NCBI RefSeq assembly: GCF_030811535.1
Contig: NZ_JAUSQX010000001.1
Location: 1,364,001 to 1,428,000 of the forward strand
DNA: 64,000 bases
Origin: Trueperella bonasi
GTDB lineage: Bacteria > Actinomycetota > Actinomycetes > Actinomycetales > Actinomycetaceae
Reading direction: 5' to 3'
In this document: positions 18,579-28,076 of the stretch, one piece after another
Numbering within the stretch: the first letter of the stretch is position 1
How the letters are laid out: the number at the start of each line of letters is the position of its first letter
Position numbers and translations under genes: made by a program
The notes under the pieces: model-generated
The model's input: only the letters and a program-made list of their open reading frames with translations
Databases searched by the model: none
What the model was told of the DNA's origin: nothing

Positions 18579-20111
18579 ATGCATTTGAACATCGTTTCTG
18601 AAGCCAGCTTTCCCTGGCTATCTACCATGATCCTCCTTGCGGTGGTGAGCGCGCTTGTGCTGTGGCTCGTTAAGCCCCTGCGAAATCAGGCTCGCCACAT
18701 CGCTTTGGGGCTTTCACTTCTTGTCGCGGTGACCTACGTGATCGCCGTCGTAACGGAATTTGATGTCGCGAACGCTGGGACCATCCAGCTAGCGGAAACC
18801 TATTCGTGGATTCCCCAAATTGGCGTGAGCTTGGCGTGGGGAATTAACGGCATGGGCGCCGTCATGATCGCCATGGCTGTATTCCTCGTTCCCGTGGTTA
18901 TTCTCGCCTCTCGCGGCGAGGTCGACGACGAACGTGCGGCCGGTTACATGGCGTGGATACTGTTCCTTGAAGCGATTATTATCGGCCTGTTCGCGGCTCG
19001 GGATCTCTTCGTTTTCTACGTGCTTTTTGAGCTCATGATCATTCCGATCTTCTTTATGATCGGCCGCTATGGGAAGGGAACCAATCGTGCTAAGGCTGCG
19101 ATGAAGTTCCTGATCTACTCCCTTGTCGGTGGCCTGATCATGCTCGTTGGCGTGATCGCCGTATACGGGTATGGGCCGGGTGGAGCTGGCGGCTTTATGA
19201 TCGATAATCTCGCAACGGGTCTGCAGATCTCGGCTGGCACGCAAATGTGGATTTTCCTGAGCTTCTTTATCGCCTTCGCGATTAAGGCTCCAATGTGGCC
19301 CGTTCACACTTGGCTTCCGGATGCTGCGCAGGAGGCTCCTGCGGGCACATCAGCTTTGCTCGTGGGAATCCTTGACAAGATGGGCACGTTCGGAATGATT
19401 GCGATCTGCCTTCCGCTATTCCCGCAGGCAGCCGGCGAGGCGTCCGGAATCATTATGATTCTTGCCGTTACTTCCATTATTTGGGGTGCGTGTATGGCGA
19501 TCGCGTCAAAGGACTTGATGCGCCTGGTTGCCTACACGTCCGTCTCCCACTTTGGTTTCATGGTGCTTGGCATCTTTTCCGGATCGTCGATGGCCATGGC
19601 GGGAGCGATCTTGTACATGGTCGCCCACGGAATTGGAACCGCCGGGCTCTTCTTGGCTGTGGGATTCCTCGGTCAGCGCGGCAAGTCCCACCTAATTGCC
19701 GATTACGGTGGCTGGCAGCGCGTTACACCGGTTTTGGCCGCGTTTTTCATGATCAGCGGTCTGGCAACGATTGCCCTTCCTGGCCTTTCGGGTTTCATCC
19801 CGGAGTTCATGGTCCTCATGGGTACGTTCCAGGTCAACGCCGCGGCGGCCCTGATCGCCGTCATTGGCGTGGTTTTGGCAGCGGTATATATCCTATGGCC
19901 CTACCAAAGAGCATTTACCGGCCCGCGCCCACAAGTCACGGTTAAGGATTTGGATGGCCGAGAAAAGACCGTCATGGGCGTGCTCGTCGCAGCGATGCTC
20001 GCGCTCGGTTTCTTCCCAGCCCCCGCACTCGATGCGATTAATCCGGTGGCCGAGAGCTACGTGACCTACACCGCCGAAGTCGAAGCAGCTACAGAAGGGA
20101 GCACAAAGTGA
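18579..20111 (+). CDS. nuoM: NADH-quinone oxidoreductase subunit M
   Basis: The second antiporter-like subunit (510 aa). Conserved blocks are EAIIIGLFAARDLFVFYVLFE, with the membrane Glu of the pump site, and KAPMWPVHTWLPDAAQEAP. The ATG at 18579 follows GGAGGGG closely; an in-frame TTG at 18567 lies within that ribosome site and is rejected. The C-terminus overlaps nuoN by 4 nt. Confidence 0.94.
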   Translation: MHLNIVSEASFPWLSTMILLAVVSALVLWLVKPLRNQARHIALGLSLLVAVTYVIAVVTEFDVANAGTIQLAETYSWIPQIGVSLAWGINGMGAVMIAMAVFLVPVVILASRGEVDDERAAGYMAWILFLEAIIIGLFAARDLFVFYVLFELMIIPIFFMIGRYGKGTNRAKAAMKFLIYSLVGGLIMLVGVIAVYGYGPGGAGGFMIDNLATGLQISAGTQMWIFLSFFIAFAIKAPMWPVHTWLPDAAQEAPAGTSALLVGILDKMGTFGMIAICLPLFPQAAGEASGIIMILAVTSIIWGACMAIASKDLMRLVAYTSVSHFGFMVLGIFSGSSMAMAGAILYMVAHGIGTAGLFLAVGFLGQRGKSHLIADYGGWQRVTPVLAAFFMISGLATIALPGLSGFIPEFMVLMGTFQVNAAAALIAVIGVVLAAVYILWPYQRAFTGPRPQVTVKDLDGREKTVMGVLVAAMLALGFFPAPALDAINPVAESYVTYTAEVEAATEGSTK

Positions 20112-21784
20112 CACCCCCTAACTACCTTGATTTCAGCATTGAATGGGGAGCGGTGCTACCGTTGCTGATCGTGCTCGGAGCTGCCGTGCTTGCCACGATC
20201 ATCGAGGCTTTCGTTCCCCATCGAGCACGTCGCCCAGTACAGATCGGGCTGTCAATGCTCGCTTTGGGTGCCGCTCTTGTGACTGTCGTATGGCGCTGGA
20301 CGGAACTTCGGATATCGGGAGCAAGCGGAACGGCACTGTCTGCTTCGCTCATGCCGGCACATCCGTTTGCGGGCATCCCCGGCACCGATTTTGCAACTGT
20401 GCCGCGCGGCCTGTTCAGCGTGGGGCTTGTTGAGGACAACATTTCTTTGATCGGCCAGGCCATCATTCTCGTGTCCGCTTTGCTTGCGTTCCTCGTGATA
20501 GCCGACCGTACCGAGACTCGTGAAGGTGCATTCGCCGCCTCGGCGGCAACTCGCCCAGGTTCTCCCGATGAACGTGAAATGACAAAGGCGGGCCGCCAGC
20601 AAACCGAAATTTTCCCATTGGCACTGTTTGCCACGGGCGGCATGATGGCGTTCACTTCAGCATTTGATCTGCTCACCCTGTTCATTGCCCTTGAAGTGCT
20701 GTCGCTACCGCTTTACGTTTTGGCGGCTACGGCTCGTCGCAAGCGCCTTCTGGCCCAGGAAGCTGCACTCAAATACTTTATTCTGGGTGCGTTTTCCTCG
20801 GCGATCTTCCTCATGGGCGCAGCACTGGTATACGGTGCCACGGGCACGCTCAGCTTGACTGGCGCGTTCGTGCGTTTCGAATTCGGCCCGTCGGGAGACT
20901 TCACCGCCATGCTGGCCGTAGGTGCGATCATGATGCTGGTCGGACTGCTGTTCAAGGTGGGCGCGGCTCCTTTCCATTCTTGGACCCCCGATGTGTACCA
21001 GGGTGCGCCCACGCCGATCACCGGCTTCATGGCCGCAGGAACCAAGGCAGCCGCATTCTTGGCGATGGTACGCGTCTTTTACTGGACGGCATCCTTGGTG
21101 CGCGATTCGGTCACCGTTTTCTTGTGGATCGTCATCATCGCAACCATCCTGGTCGGTACGGTGATGGGGCTTGTCCAAAAAGACATCAAACGTCTGCTTG
21201 CCTACTCCTCAATCGCACATGCGGGCTTTATTTTGATCGCTGTCAATGCGATCAACCATCCGTCAGGTTCCGCGCTCGTGACAGAACAGTCGATTGCGGC
21301 AATCATGTTTTACCTGCTCGCATATGCCGTGGCAACAGTGGGTGCTTTCGGTATCGTGACCCTCGTACGCGAACGTGATGAGAACGGCAACATTCTTGGT
21401 GAGGCCACGAAACTGTCGAGTTGGGCGGGCCTTGGAAAACGAAGCCCGTTACTTGCAGCTGCGATGACGATCTTCTTGCTCTCGTTCGCTGGCATTCCGC
21501 TGACGGGTGGTTTCGTTGGTAAGTTCCGGGTATTCCAAGCGGGTGTCAGTACTGGGCAGATCGTCCTTGTTGTTATTGCGGTTCTCGCATCCGCTGCTAC
21601 GGCCGTCTTCTACTTCCGTTTGATACAGCTGATGTACTTCCGCGAACCGGAGGCGGATACCACCGCAGTCGTTGAATCTGAAGGCATGTCTATCGGCGCA
21701 ATCGTCCTTGCGGCGATCGCGACGATCGGTTTGGGAATCCTTCCCGGCCCGGCACTTGACTTCATTGTAGGATCGTTCGTGTGA
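20108..21784 (+). CDS. nuoN: NADH-quinone oxidoreductase subunit N
   Basis: The third antiporter-like subunit (558 aa, GTG start). It has FIALEVLSLPLYVLAA, the lysine helix KYFILGAFSSAIFLMG, and FHSWTPDVYQGAPTPITGFM. A polar insert of about 40 residues (about 135-165, rich in Arg/Glu/Ser) lies before helix five. It completes the nuo operon and its last four bases overlap the prenyl synthase start (GTGA). Confidence 0.94.
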   Translation: MTPPNYLDFSIEWGAVLPLLIVLGAAVLATIIEAFVPHRARRPVQIGLSMLALGAALVTVVWRWTELRISGASGTALSASLMPAHPFAGIPGTDFATVPRGLFSVGLVEDNISLIGQAIILVSALLAFLVIADRTETREGAFAASAATRPGSPDEREMTKAGRQQTEIFPLALFATGGMMAFTSAFDLLTLFIALEVLSLPLYVLAATARRKRLLAQEAALKYFILGAFSSAIFLMGAALVYGATGTLSLTGAFVRFEFGPSGDFTAMLAVGAIMMLVGLLFKVGAAPFHSWTPDVYQGAPTPITGFMAAGTKAAAFLAMVRVFYWTASLVRDSVTVFLWIVIIATILVGTVMGLVQKDIKRLLAYSSIAHAGFILIAVNAINHPSGSALVTEQSIAAIMFYLLAYAVATVGAFGIVTLVRERDENGNILGEATKLSSWAGLGKRSPLLAAAMTIFLLSFAGIPLTGGFVGKFRVFQAGVSTGQIVLVVIAVLASAATAVFYFRLIQLMYFREPEADTTAVVESEGMSIGAIVLAAIATIGLGILPGPALDFIVGSFV

Positions 21785-22791
21785 ACGTAACGGAATTTTT
21801 AACCAGCGACGACCCGTTCGCCGGGCGTGTTTCAAAACGAATGGAACAGGTGGAGGAGCGGCTGCGCTCCGAAACCCGAGTGGACGACGTCGTCGTTGAT
21901 TCCGTAACCTCGCACCTTGCTGATGCCGGCGGTAAGCGTCTTCGTCCGCTTTTGACGCTGCTGGCCTCAGAAATCGGCCCGAACCCGGATTCACCGGATG
22001 TGATTGACGCGGCCGTCGTCATGGAACTTACCCATTTGGCGTCGCTTTACCACGACGACGTGATGGACGAGGCACCCAGACGCCGTGGGGTTCCAACAGC
22101 CCACTACATTTTTGGTAATTCGTCGGCAATTATGGCCGGCGACGTGCTGTTCTCCCGAGCTTCAAAGATCGTTGCCGGACTGGGCCAGAAGGCAATTCAC
22201 ATGCATGCCACCGCTTTCGAGCGCCTGTGCATGGGCCAACTGCACGAAATCGTGGGGCCACAACCGGGTGATGACCCAATCGAGCACCATATTGGGGTGC
22301 TGTCTGGCAAGACTGGCTCACTCATCGCGGCCGCCGCACACCACGGCGTGCTAGCGGCCGGCGGCGCCGACGACCAGGCGGAGCAGCTCGAACAGTTTGG
22401 CGAACATATTGGCGTTGCCTTCCAGATAGCCGACGACGTGATTGATCTGGTTTCCGACGGGCAGCTGACCGGCAAGACGCCGGGGACCGATCTGCTTGAG
22501 GGTGTTCCGACGATGCCTACGCTCCTTTTGCGTCAGCGTGCTGAAACTGGTGACATCGACGAAGCCGGTGCACAGGCCCTACGTATTCTTGACGAGGGAA
22601 ATCTGGAAGAGGGTGACAGGCTCGCGACGGTGGTCGGCATTTTGCGTGACCACCAGGTTGTCGTCGAAACCCGCGACCTTGCCTCCGCCTGGGTAGACGA
22701 GGCTTTGGGCTATCTTGAAGGCCTTCACGACCATCGCGTACACGAACATTTGGTAGCCTTCGCCCATGCCATGGTTGAACGCATGGCCTGA
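21781..22791 (+). CDS. Long-chain polyprenyl diphosphate synthase (menaquinone side chain)
   Basis: A trans-isoprenyl diphosphate synthase (336 aa, GTG start) that chains isopentenyl units, here probably for the menaquinone tail. Both aspartate-rich motifs are intact: DDVMD (92-96) followed by RRRG, and DDVID (218-222). KRLRP near residue 54 and GKT near 177 also match. It is fused translationally to the end of the nuo operon, which ties quinone supply to complex I. Chain length (geranylgeranyl, heptaprenyl or octaprenyl) cannot be read reliably from the sequence. It corresponds to the GrcC/HepT/IspB-type genes of other genomes. Confidence 0.88.
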   Translation: MNVTEFLTSDDPFAGRVSKRMEQVEERLRSETRVDDVVVDSVTSHLADAGGKRLRPLLTLLASEIGPNPDSPDVIDAAVVMELTHLASLYHDDVMDEAPRRRGVPTAHYIFGNSSAIMAGDVLFSRASKIVAGLGQKAIHMHATAFERLCMGQLHEIVGPQPGDDPIEHHIGVLSGKTGSLIAAAAHHGVLAAGGADDQAEQLEQFGEHIGVAFQIADDVIDLVSDGQLTGKTPGTDLLEGVPTMPTLLLRQRAETGDIDEAGAQALRILDEGNLEEGDRLATVVGILRDHQVVVETRDLASAWVDEALGYLEGLHDHRVHEHLVAFAHAMVERMA

Positions 22792-22848
22792 ATCATTGGC
22801 TAATAGTGAAGAGTTTCCGGCGATGAAGGCGATATCGGTGGTAGTCGG

Positions 22849-22854
22849 TAGACT
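22849..22854 (+). promoter_or_regulatory. Candidate -10 element of the secA promoter
   Basis: TAGACT lies 26 nt ahead of the secA GTG, in the 89-bp gap after the prenyl synthase. The same hexamer occurs before menJ (4335-4340). It fits the actinobacterial TAnnnT pattern; no clear -35 is seen. Confidence 0.3.
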
Positions 22855-22880
22855 GTTGCCAGTTGTAATGAGGAGTAAAC

Positions 22881-25736
22881 GTGCGCAAACTTATCGATAA
22901 GATCCTTCGAGCTGGAGAAGGCCGTCTCCTTCGCAAACTTGAATCTATCGCCGGTCAGATCAATGAACTTGAAGATGTTTTCCAAGATATGAGCGATGCG
23001 GAACTCAAAGGGCAAACCGCTGAGTTTCGGAAGAGATACGAAGCGGGAGAATCCCTAGACGACCTGCTTCCAGAGACTTTTGCGGCTGTGCGTGAAGCAG
23101 CCGTTCGTACACTGGGCCAGCGGCATTACGACGTGCAGATCATGGGCGGTGCTGCTCTACACTTGGGCAATATTGCCGAGATGAAAACGGGTGAGGGCAA
23201 AACGCTCGTGGCCACGCTCGCCGCCTACCTGAACGCGATTCCTGGCAAAGGCGTCCATATCGTCACGGTGAACGACTATCTGGCTTCCTATCAATCGGAG
23301 TTAATGGGGCGCGTGTTCCGCTTCCTCGGAATGACCACCGGCACCATCACGTCAGGTTTGACTCCCGGTGAACGCCGCGTACAGTACGCCTGTGACATCA
23401 CCTACGGCACAAATAACGAATTTGGTTTCGACTACCTGCGTGACAACATGGCGATGAGCCTAGATAATCTGGTCCAACGCGGGCACAATTTTGCCATCGT
23501 TGACGAGGTTGATTCGATTCTGATTGACGAGGCGCGAACTCCACTGATTATTTCCGGACCTGCCGAAGGCGATGCGAAGAAGTGGTATCTCGCCTTTTCA
23601 AAGGCGATGGACCATCTTAAACGCGATATCGATTACGAGGTGGATGAGAAGAAGCGCAACGTCGGTATTCTCGAACCGGGTATTGACAAGATCGAAGACA
23701 TGCTCGGCATTGACAACCTCTATGAATCTGCGAATACTCCGCTCATCGGCTATTTGAATAACGCAATCAAAGCCAAAGAGCTATTCACACGGGATCAGGA
23801 CTACATTGTTCACGATGGAGAGGTCTTAATCGTCGACGAGCATACCGGCCGAGTCCTGGCTGGGCGCCGCTATAACGAAGGCATGCATCAGGCGATCGAG
23901 GCAAAAGAAGGCGTGGAGATTAAAGCCGAGAATCAGACACTTGCTACGATCACCTTGCAAAATTACTTCCGCCTGTACGACAAGCTTTCGGGCATGACGG
24001 GCACTGCAGAGACGGAAGCCGAAGAATTTGCCTCTACCTACGATATCGGCGTCGTTCCCATTCCAACGAATAAGCCGATGCAACGAGTGGATCAAACAGA
24101 TCTTGTGTACCCCACGATGAAGGGCAAGTTCGGAGCGATCGTCGAGGACATTAAAGAACGCCACCAAAAGGGCCAGCCGGTGCTGGTTGGTACCGCCTCT
24201 GTGGAAAATTCTGAATATCTATCGAAGCTGTTGAAGAAAGCGCGGGTTCCGCACGCGGTTCTCAACGCGAAACAGCACGAACGTGAGGCATCGGTGGTAG
24301 CGATGGCGGGCCGCAAGCACGCGGTCACGGTTGCCACCAATATGGCTGGCCGAGGTACCGATATTATGCTCGGCGGAAATGCGGAACATATCGCGCTGGA
24401 TATGATGTCCAAACGTGGGCTTGATCCGGAGGAAAACGCCGAGGAATACGAAGCGGCATGGCCGAAGGTTCTTGAGGAGGCGCAAGCAGCGGTCAAGCTG
24501 GAGCACGATGAGGTTGTGGAGCTTGGCGGCCTGTATGTTCTTGGTTCGGAGCGCCACGAATCGCGCCGCATTGACAACCAGTTGCGCGGCCGTTCTGGCA
24601 GGCAGGGCGATCCGGGAGAATCTCGATTCTATCTGTCACTTGACGACGATCTGATGCGGCTGTTTGGAAATTCTCGGGCAACCGCGGCGTTCAGGAACGG
24701 CCCGGAAGATGAGGCGCTCGACTTTAAGATCTTGTCGACCGCGATTGAAAAGGCCCAGACCCAGATCGAGGCGCGAAACGCCGAAACGCGTAAGAACGTG
24801 TTGAAGTACGACGACGTGATGAATGAGCAGCGCACCGCGGTTTACGCGGAACGGCGGCGAATTCTTGATGGTGAGGACGTCGAGCAACAGATCGAATCGT
24901 TTATTGATTTCGTTGTTGACGACGTGGTTGCTTCGCACACTCAAGGCCCAGCTGACGATTGGGATATGCAGGCGTTGTGGACGGATGTGAAGGGTATTTA
25001 TAAACCGAGTTTCACCGCCGAAGAACTCGCCGATGCTCACGGAGGTCAAGATTCGCTCAGCCGGAAGCTGGTGCGCGATGAGCTTCGAGAAGATATGCGG
25101 GCTCAATACGAGGAACGCGAGGACGAGCTCACAGGCGATCAGATGCGAAAGATTGAGCGGCAGGTTTTGCTCACCGTGTTGGATCGTAAGTGGCGCGAAC
25201 ATCTTTACGAGATGGACTATCTCAAAGAGGGGATCGGGCTTCGGGCAATGGCACAGCGTAATCCGCTTGTTGAGTACAAGCAGGAGGGTTACCTCATGTT
25301 CCAACAGATGAACGATGCGATTCGAGAGGAAACCGTTCGCCATCTGTTGAACTTCGAAACGCCAACACAGAGGGCGGCGCGTGAAGCTGCGGAGGCTGCA
25401 AAGAACGCGGCAATAGCTGGGCTGAACCAGTTGGAAGGCAGTGTATTCGTAGGCCAGAAAGCTCCCATGAAGCCCACGAAAGATAGCAACGAGCGCACGT
25501 TGGGTCTGAAACGGCCCGAGAGCGGAAAGCAAAAGCTTACCTATTCCTCTTCGGCTACCCAGGGTGCACCCGTGCGTGGTGCCCAGCCGCCGGTAGGTTC
25601 GGCGTTTGGGGGAGGCCAGCCGCGGCCGGCTGAGCAGCAGGCCAATCAGCAGCAGGCTGATCCCTATGCGGGGATGAATCGTCAGCAGCGGCGCGCTGCC
25701 GAACGCCGCGCTGCAAAGCAGCGCCGCAAACGCTAG
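22881..25736 (+). CDS. secA: Preprotein translocase ATPase SecA
   Basis: The housekeeping SecA (951 aa, GTG start after GAGGAG). It drives proteins through SecYEG. Seen: the Q-motif region, Walker A MKTGEGKT (about 104-111), the [14 protein letters not shown] Walker B block, the second ATPase domain with [13 protein letters not shown] and [13 protein letters not shown], and the helical scaffold. The C-terminal 100 residues are disordered, Gln/Arg-rich and basic, and lack the zinc-binding Cys motif of E. coli SecA, as is common in actinobacterial SecA1. The adjacent gene is convergent, 6 bp away. Confidence 0.96.
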   Translation: MRKLIDKILRAGEGRLLRKLESIAGQINELEDVFQDMSDAELKGQTAEFRKRYEAGESLDDLLPETFAAVREAAVRTLGQRHYDVQIMGGAALHLGNIAEMKTGEGKTLVATLAAYLNAIPGKGVHIVTVNDYLASYQSELMGRVFRFLGMTTGTITSGLTPGERRVQYACDITYGTNNEFGFDYLRDNMAMSLDNLVQRGHNFAIVDEVDSILIDEARTPLIISGPAEGDAKKWYLAFSKAMDHLKRDIDYEVDEKKRNVGILEPGIDKIEDMLGIDNLYESANTPLIGYLNNAIKAKELFTRDQDYIVHDGEVLIVDEHTGRVLAGRRYNEGMHQAIEAKEGVEIKAENQTLATITLQNYFRLYDKLSGMTGTAETEAEEFASTYDIGVVPIPTNKPMQRVDQTDLVYPTMKGKFGAIVEDIKERHQKGQPVLVGTASVENSEYLSKLLKKARVPHAVLNAKQHEREASVVAMAGRKHAVTVATNMAGRGTDIMLGGNAEHIALDMMSKRGLDPEENAEEYEAAWPKVLEEAQAAVKLEHDEVVELGGLYVLGSERHESRRIDNQLRGRSGRQGDPGESRFYLSLDDDLMRLFGNSRATAAFRNGPEDEALDFKILSTAIEKAQTQIEARNAETRKNVLKYDDVMNEQRTAVYAERRRILDGEDVEQQIESFIDFVVDDVVASHTQGPADDWDMQALWTDVKGIYKPSFTAEELADAHGGQDSLSRKLVRDELREDMRAQYEEREDELTGDQMRKIERQVLLTVLDRKWREHLYEMDYLKEGIGLRAMAQRNPLVEYKQEGYLMFQQMNDAIREETVRHLLNFETPTQRAAREAAEAAKNAAIAGLNQLEGSVFVGQKAPMKPTKDSNERTLGLKRPESGKQKLTYSSSATQGAPVRGAQPPVGSAFGGGQPRPAEQQANQQQADPYAGMNRQQRRAAERRAAKQRRKR

Positions 25737-25742
25737 TTACGG

Positions 25743-26306
25743 TCAGATTATTTCGAGGGCGGTAACGTGCCAGCGTGACTTGCGTACCTCGAGGCGCGTT
25801 GCCGCTGCGCGTATCTTCGTGCCGTCAAACACGACGACGGATGCTTCTGCAACACCTTCACGAGGTTCGCACACGATCACTTGCTTAACGCGCGGTGCCA
25901 GGCACTTTTCCGCTTTGCCCCGGATGCGTTGCCCGAGCCCTGCGCGGCGGGCGAGGGCTTCGTAGACGAGCGGGTGCAGCCAGGTTTGCAATTGGCGTAC
26001 CGGGCGGTGGCCGAGCAGCACTTCTATCGCTTGCCCGACGACGGCGGCCGCGAAACGATCTGGCGGGGGTAGAGGACGGGTCGGTTCGTCAGTGACCACA
26101 TTGAACATTGGACGGTCTATCTTCGGCGAACAAAAGGCTGTGCGATCGAACCTTACGGGAGTGTCATCTGGGTCTAGTAGCGGTTTGGCAAGCGGCTCGG
26201 GTTGTGAGCGCGCCGGGTAAGCCCGGGGGATCGGAGTTGGCGCTCGCGGCGGTGTTTTGACGTTAAGTGGTGCGAGTTCTGAGTTCTTAAGCGCTGGCTG
26301 AGTCAT
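25743..26306 (-). CDS. DUF6459-like (Rv3235-type) protein
   Basis: A 187-residue protein whose first 80 residues are Pro-rich and probably disordered. The folded C-terminal part has VGQAIEVLLGHRPVRQLQTW, LARRAGLGQRIRG, CEPREGVAEASVVV and a final RWHVTALEI. This matches the actinobacterial family I know as DUF6459, usually encoded close to secA; the recall is from memory and not searched. Function is unknown. The shape resembles cystatin/NTF2-like folds, which is only a guess. It is probably co-transcribed with the upstream LysM gene, 9 bp away. Confidence 0.6.
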   Translation of the reverse strand: MTQPALKNSELAPLNVKTPPRAPTPIPRAYPARSQPEPLAKPLLDPDDTPVRFDRTAFCSPKIDRPMFNVVTDEPTRPLPPPDRFAAAVVGQAIEVLLGHRPVRQLQTWLHPLVYEALARRAGLGQRIRGKAEKCLAPRVKQVIVCEPREGVAEASVVVFDGTKIRAAATRLEVRKSRWHVTALEII

Positions 26307-26315
26307 GGGTTTTCC

Positions 26316-26921
26316 TTAGGGTAGTTCTAGGCGTTGGCCCGGGTAAATAAGATCGGGGTTTGGGCCGATTGTTGATGAATTTGTGTGCCAGAGTTCGGCA
26401 ATGATGGCTGTGGTTTCCGACTCGTGTTCAGGAGCGTAGTGAGTGTTGACAATCGACCAGAGGCTCTCGCCCGGTTGGACCACGTGTACGTTCTTGGCGG
26501 GGCCGGTGTCGGCTCGCTGAGTTTTTGCTGGTGTGGCGACGACGGCGTGCTCGGGCATCCACAGCGGATCCGGCTGTAGAGCGATCTGGGCCGATTTCGA
26601 GTTGGTGTGTTCGATGCTGGTTTCCGAGCTTGGCAGATCGGCTCCCCAGCTGAGATCGATGGGCTGGGCAAATGCGGGGGTGGCTAACGATGTGGCGAGC
26701 CCGGTAGCAGCGAGCGTCTTTAGCACTGGTGGCCCCCAGCGTGCCACGGCCTTGCGCAACCGGTGGTTGTTAGTGCGGCGCGCATACAAGTAGGCCGTGA
26801 CCGAGATCACGTACCACGCAGTGACCGCAATGAGTGCGCATAGCGCGACGAGCTCGAATATCTCTTCGAGTTTCTGTATGGGTGAGGGCCTGATCCGGAG
26901 GGAATTGGAGATGACGAACAT
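26316..26921 (-). CDS. Membrane-anchored LysM-domain protein
   Basis: The protein (201 aa from this ATG) has a hydrophobic helix at about 17-40, a basic stretch, a second hydrophobic segment at about 60-75 ending in TPAFAQ, a linker, and a C-terminal LysM domain from VVQPGESLWSIV to LIYPGQRLELP. LysM domains bind peptidoglycan, so it is probably a cell-envelope protein. The start is uncertain: another in-frame ATG at 27014 would add 31 residues with low-complexity Gln/Thr/Asn character, and neither start has a Shine-Dalgarno sequence. Mycobacterial LysM membrane proteins near lexA look similar, but no link can be shown. Confidence 0.6.
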   Translation of the reverse strand: MFVISNSLRIRPSPIQKLEEIFELVALCALIAVTAWYVISVTAYLYARRTNNHRLRKAVARWGPPVLKTLAATGLATSLATPAFAQPIDLSWGADLPSSETSIEHTNSKSAQIALQPDPLWMPEHAVVATPAKTQRADTGPAKNVHVVQPGESLWSIVNTHYAPEHESETTAIIAELWHTNSSTIGPNPDLIYPGQRLELP

Positions 26922-27139
26922 TTGCCAGCCAATCGTGTCGTTTGGTGTTGTTTGATGTTGTCTGATCAAGTTTGAACGCGCTCTTGCGGTTTCGCGAGTG
27001 GGTAAACACGGCATTAAAGAGAGACTGAAATTAAGGAAACTTCCGAAATGATTAATTGTGCTTTCACCTGGATAAACCTGGAAGGTAGGGCTGTGGAAAG
27101 GTGAAGTGCGTGAAAGATATTGCCGGTAGATTTTCGTCT

Positions 27140-27766
27140 ATGACCTGGGAAACTTTGGCTTACGATATTGCGGCGCGCATAGAGCAAGATGACCGCGAGG
27201 AGCTTTTCGCGCAAGCGTCAGAACTGGCAGACGCGGAAAGAGCGACTCAGCTCTTCGTTGATCGAATTCGGGCATTCACGGGAAAGCGCATCTCGATATC
27301 ATTGCGCGGGCCCGAGGCCCTTCCTGTGCAGGGTCAGCTAGTGACTTCGGGAGATGACTGGCTGCTTATCCGCGCTCGCGCCTTCCAACACCTGGTGATG
27401 GCGCGGTCGGTAACAAAGCTAAAGTCCCCGGCGCTAATCCACGAACCTCCAGCCGGCCTGCCGGTGACTATCGGCTCGATGTTGAGGGGAATTCAAGGTG
27501 GTTACGTCACGGTGACGTGTATTGATTCTGAGCATTCCGGGGTTTTAGTTGGAGTGGGTAAAGACTATCTTGTGATTGATCTTGAACAAGACTTGGCAAG
27601 GCGAGGATCGTACGCCGCCTCTTGGCGGCCGCGTTTCGATTCCACGCCCTCAGCCAAATACTCGACTTTTGCAATTCCTTTCAGCTCACTTGTGAAAGTG
27701 AGTCAGGCGCAGGTTCACGCCGGTGGTGATGGGGAGCCCGATGGAAAAATGATTGGGCACCCTTAA
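27140..27766 (+). CDS. Conserved actinobacterial protein of unknown function (MTWEEL-type)
   Basis: A soluble protein of 208 residues with a helical, acidic N-terminal half (about 1-45) and a beta-rich part, with blocks GKRISISLRG, VQGQLVTSGDDWLLIR and a repeat-like DYLVIDLEQDL. The N-terminus MTWETLAYDIAARIEQ resembles a family often found in actinobacteria near BldC-like regulators, recalled from memory. The start is taken at 27140 because TAGATT (27127-27132) ends 7 nt upstream, suggesting a leaderless transcript; an in-frame GTG at 27101 lacks a good ribosome site. Its stop overlaps that of the convergent BldC-like gene (shared TTAA). Confidence 0.6.
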   Translation: MTWETLAYDIAARIEQDDREELFAQASELADAERATQLFVDRIRAFTGKRISISLRGPEALPVQGQLVTSGDDWLLIRARAFQHLVMARSVTKLKSPALIHEPPAGLPVTIGSMLRGIQGGYVTVTCIDSEHSGVLVGVGKDYLVIDLEQDLARRGSYAASWRPRFDSTPSAKYSTFAIPFSSLVKVSQAQVHAGGDGEPDGKMIGHP

Positions 27767-27972
27767 ACGTCCTCACCCGATGCGATCTTCTGGCGGGCCT
27801 TTTCGTATCCGCGCTCCACATACTCTGCGAGTTTAACGTCTTCGATCCGCCATTGGCCGCGCCCGCCTACCTGGATCGCGGGAAGTTCACCATTTTTGAT
27901 GAGTGTTCGCACTTGACCGGCAGAAACATTCAAATACTCAGCCACGTCGGCAATCGTTAAAAACCTAGCCAT
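27763..27972 (-). CDS. BldC-like small helix-turn-helix DNA-binding protein
   Basis: A 69-residue MerR/excisionase-type winged helix protein: FLTIADVAEYLNVSAGQVRT forms the HTH, followed by the wing ELPAIQVGGRGQWRI. It closely resembles BldC, a developmental regulator in Streptomyces that lacks an effector domain. The ATG at 27972 has GGGAG 9 nt upstream; extra in-frame codons upstream to 28047 are rejected. Two TTTCGCAA direct repeats lie in its leader, where it could bind its own gene, since BldC is known to bind direct repeats. Confidence 0.75.
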   Translation of the reverse strand: MARFLTIADVAEYLNVSAGQVRTLIKNGELPAIQVGGRGQWRIEDVKLAEYVERGYEKARQKIASGEDV

Positions 27973-27988
27973 AGTTGAAGTCTCCCAC

Positions 27989-28038
27989 TTTCGCAATCCC
28001 TTTCGCAAAGTTATCAACAGGTTTTTGCTTGTGGAAAA
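27989..28038. promoter_or_regulatory. Direct repeats and DnaA-box-like sites between BldC-like and SAF genes
   Basis: TTTCGCAA occurs at 27989-27996 and again at 28001-28008. TTATCAACA (28011-28019) has one mismatch to the DnaA box, and TGTGGAAAA (28030-28038), read on the minus strand as TTTTCCACA, matches TTWTNCACA. These sit between two divergent genes. Binding by either regulator is inference. Confidence 0.3.
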
Positions 28039-28076
28039 CTTTTTCACTCCGGCACTGATTCTGGAAGTCTAGCCCT

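Noticed and set aside
25881-26095. Arg/Pro/Ala-rich frames opposite the DUF6459-like gene
   Set aside because: They are shadow frames of a GC-rich gene with no ribosome site or family features.
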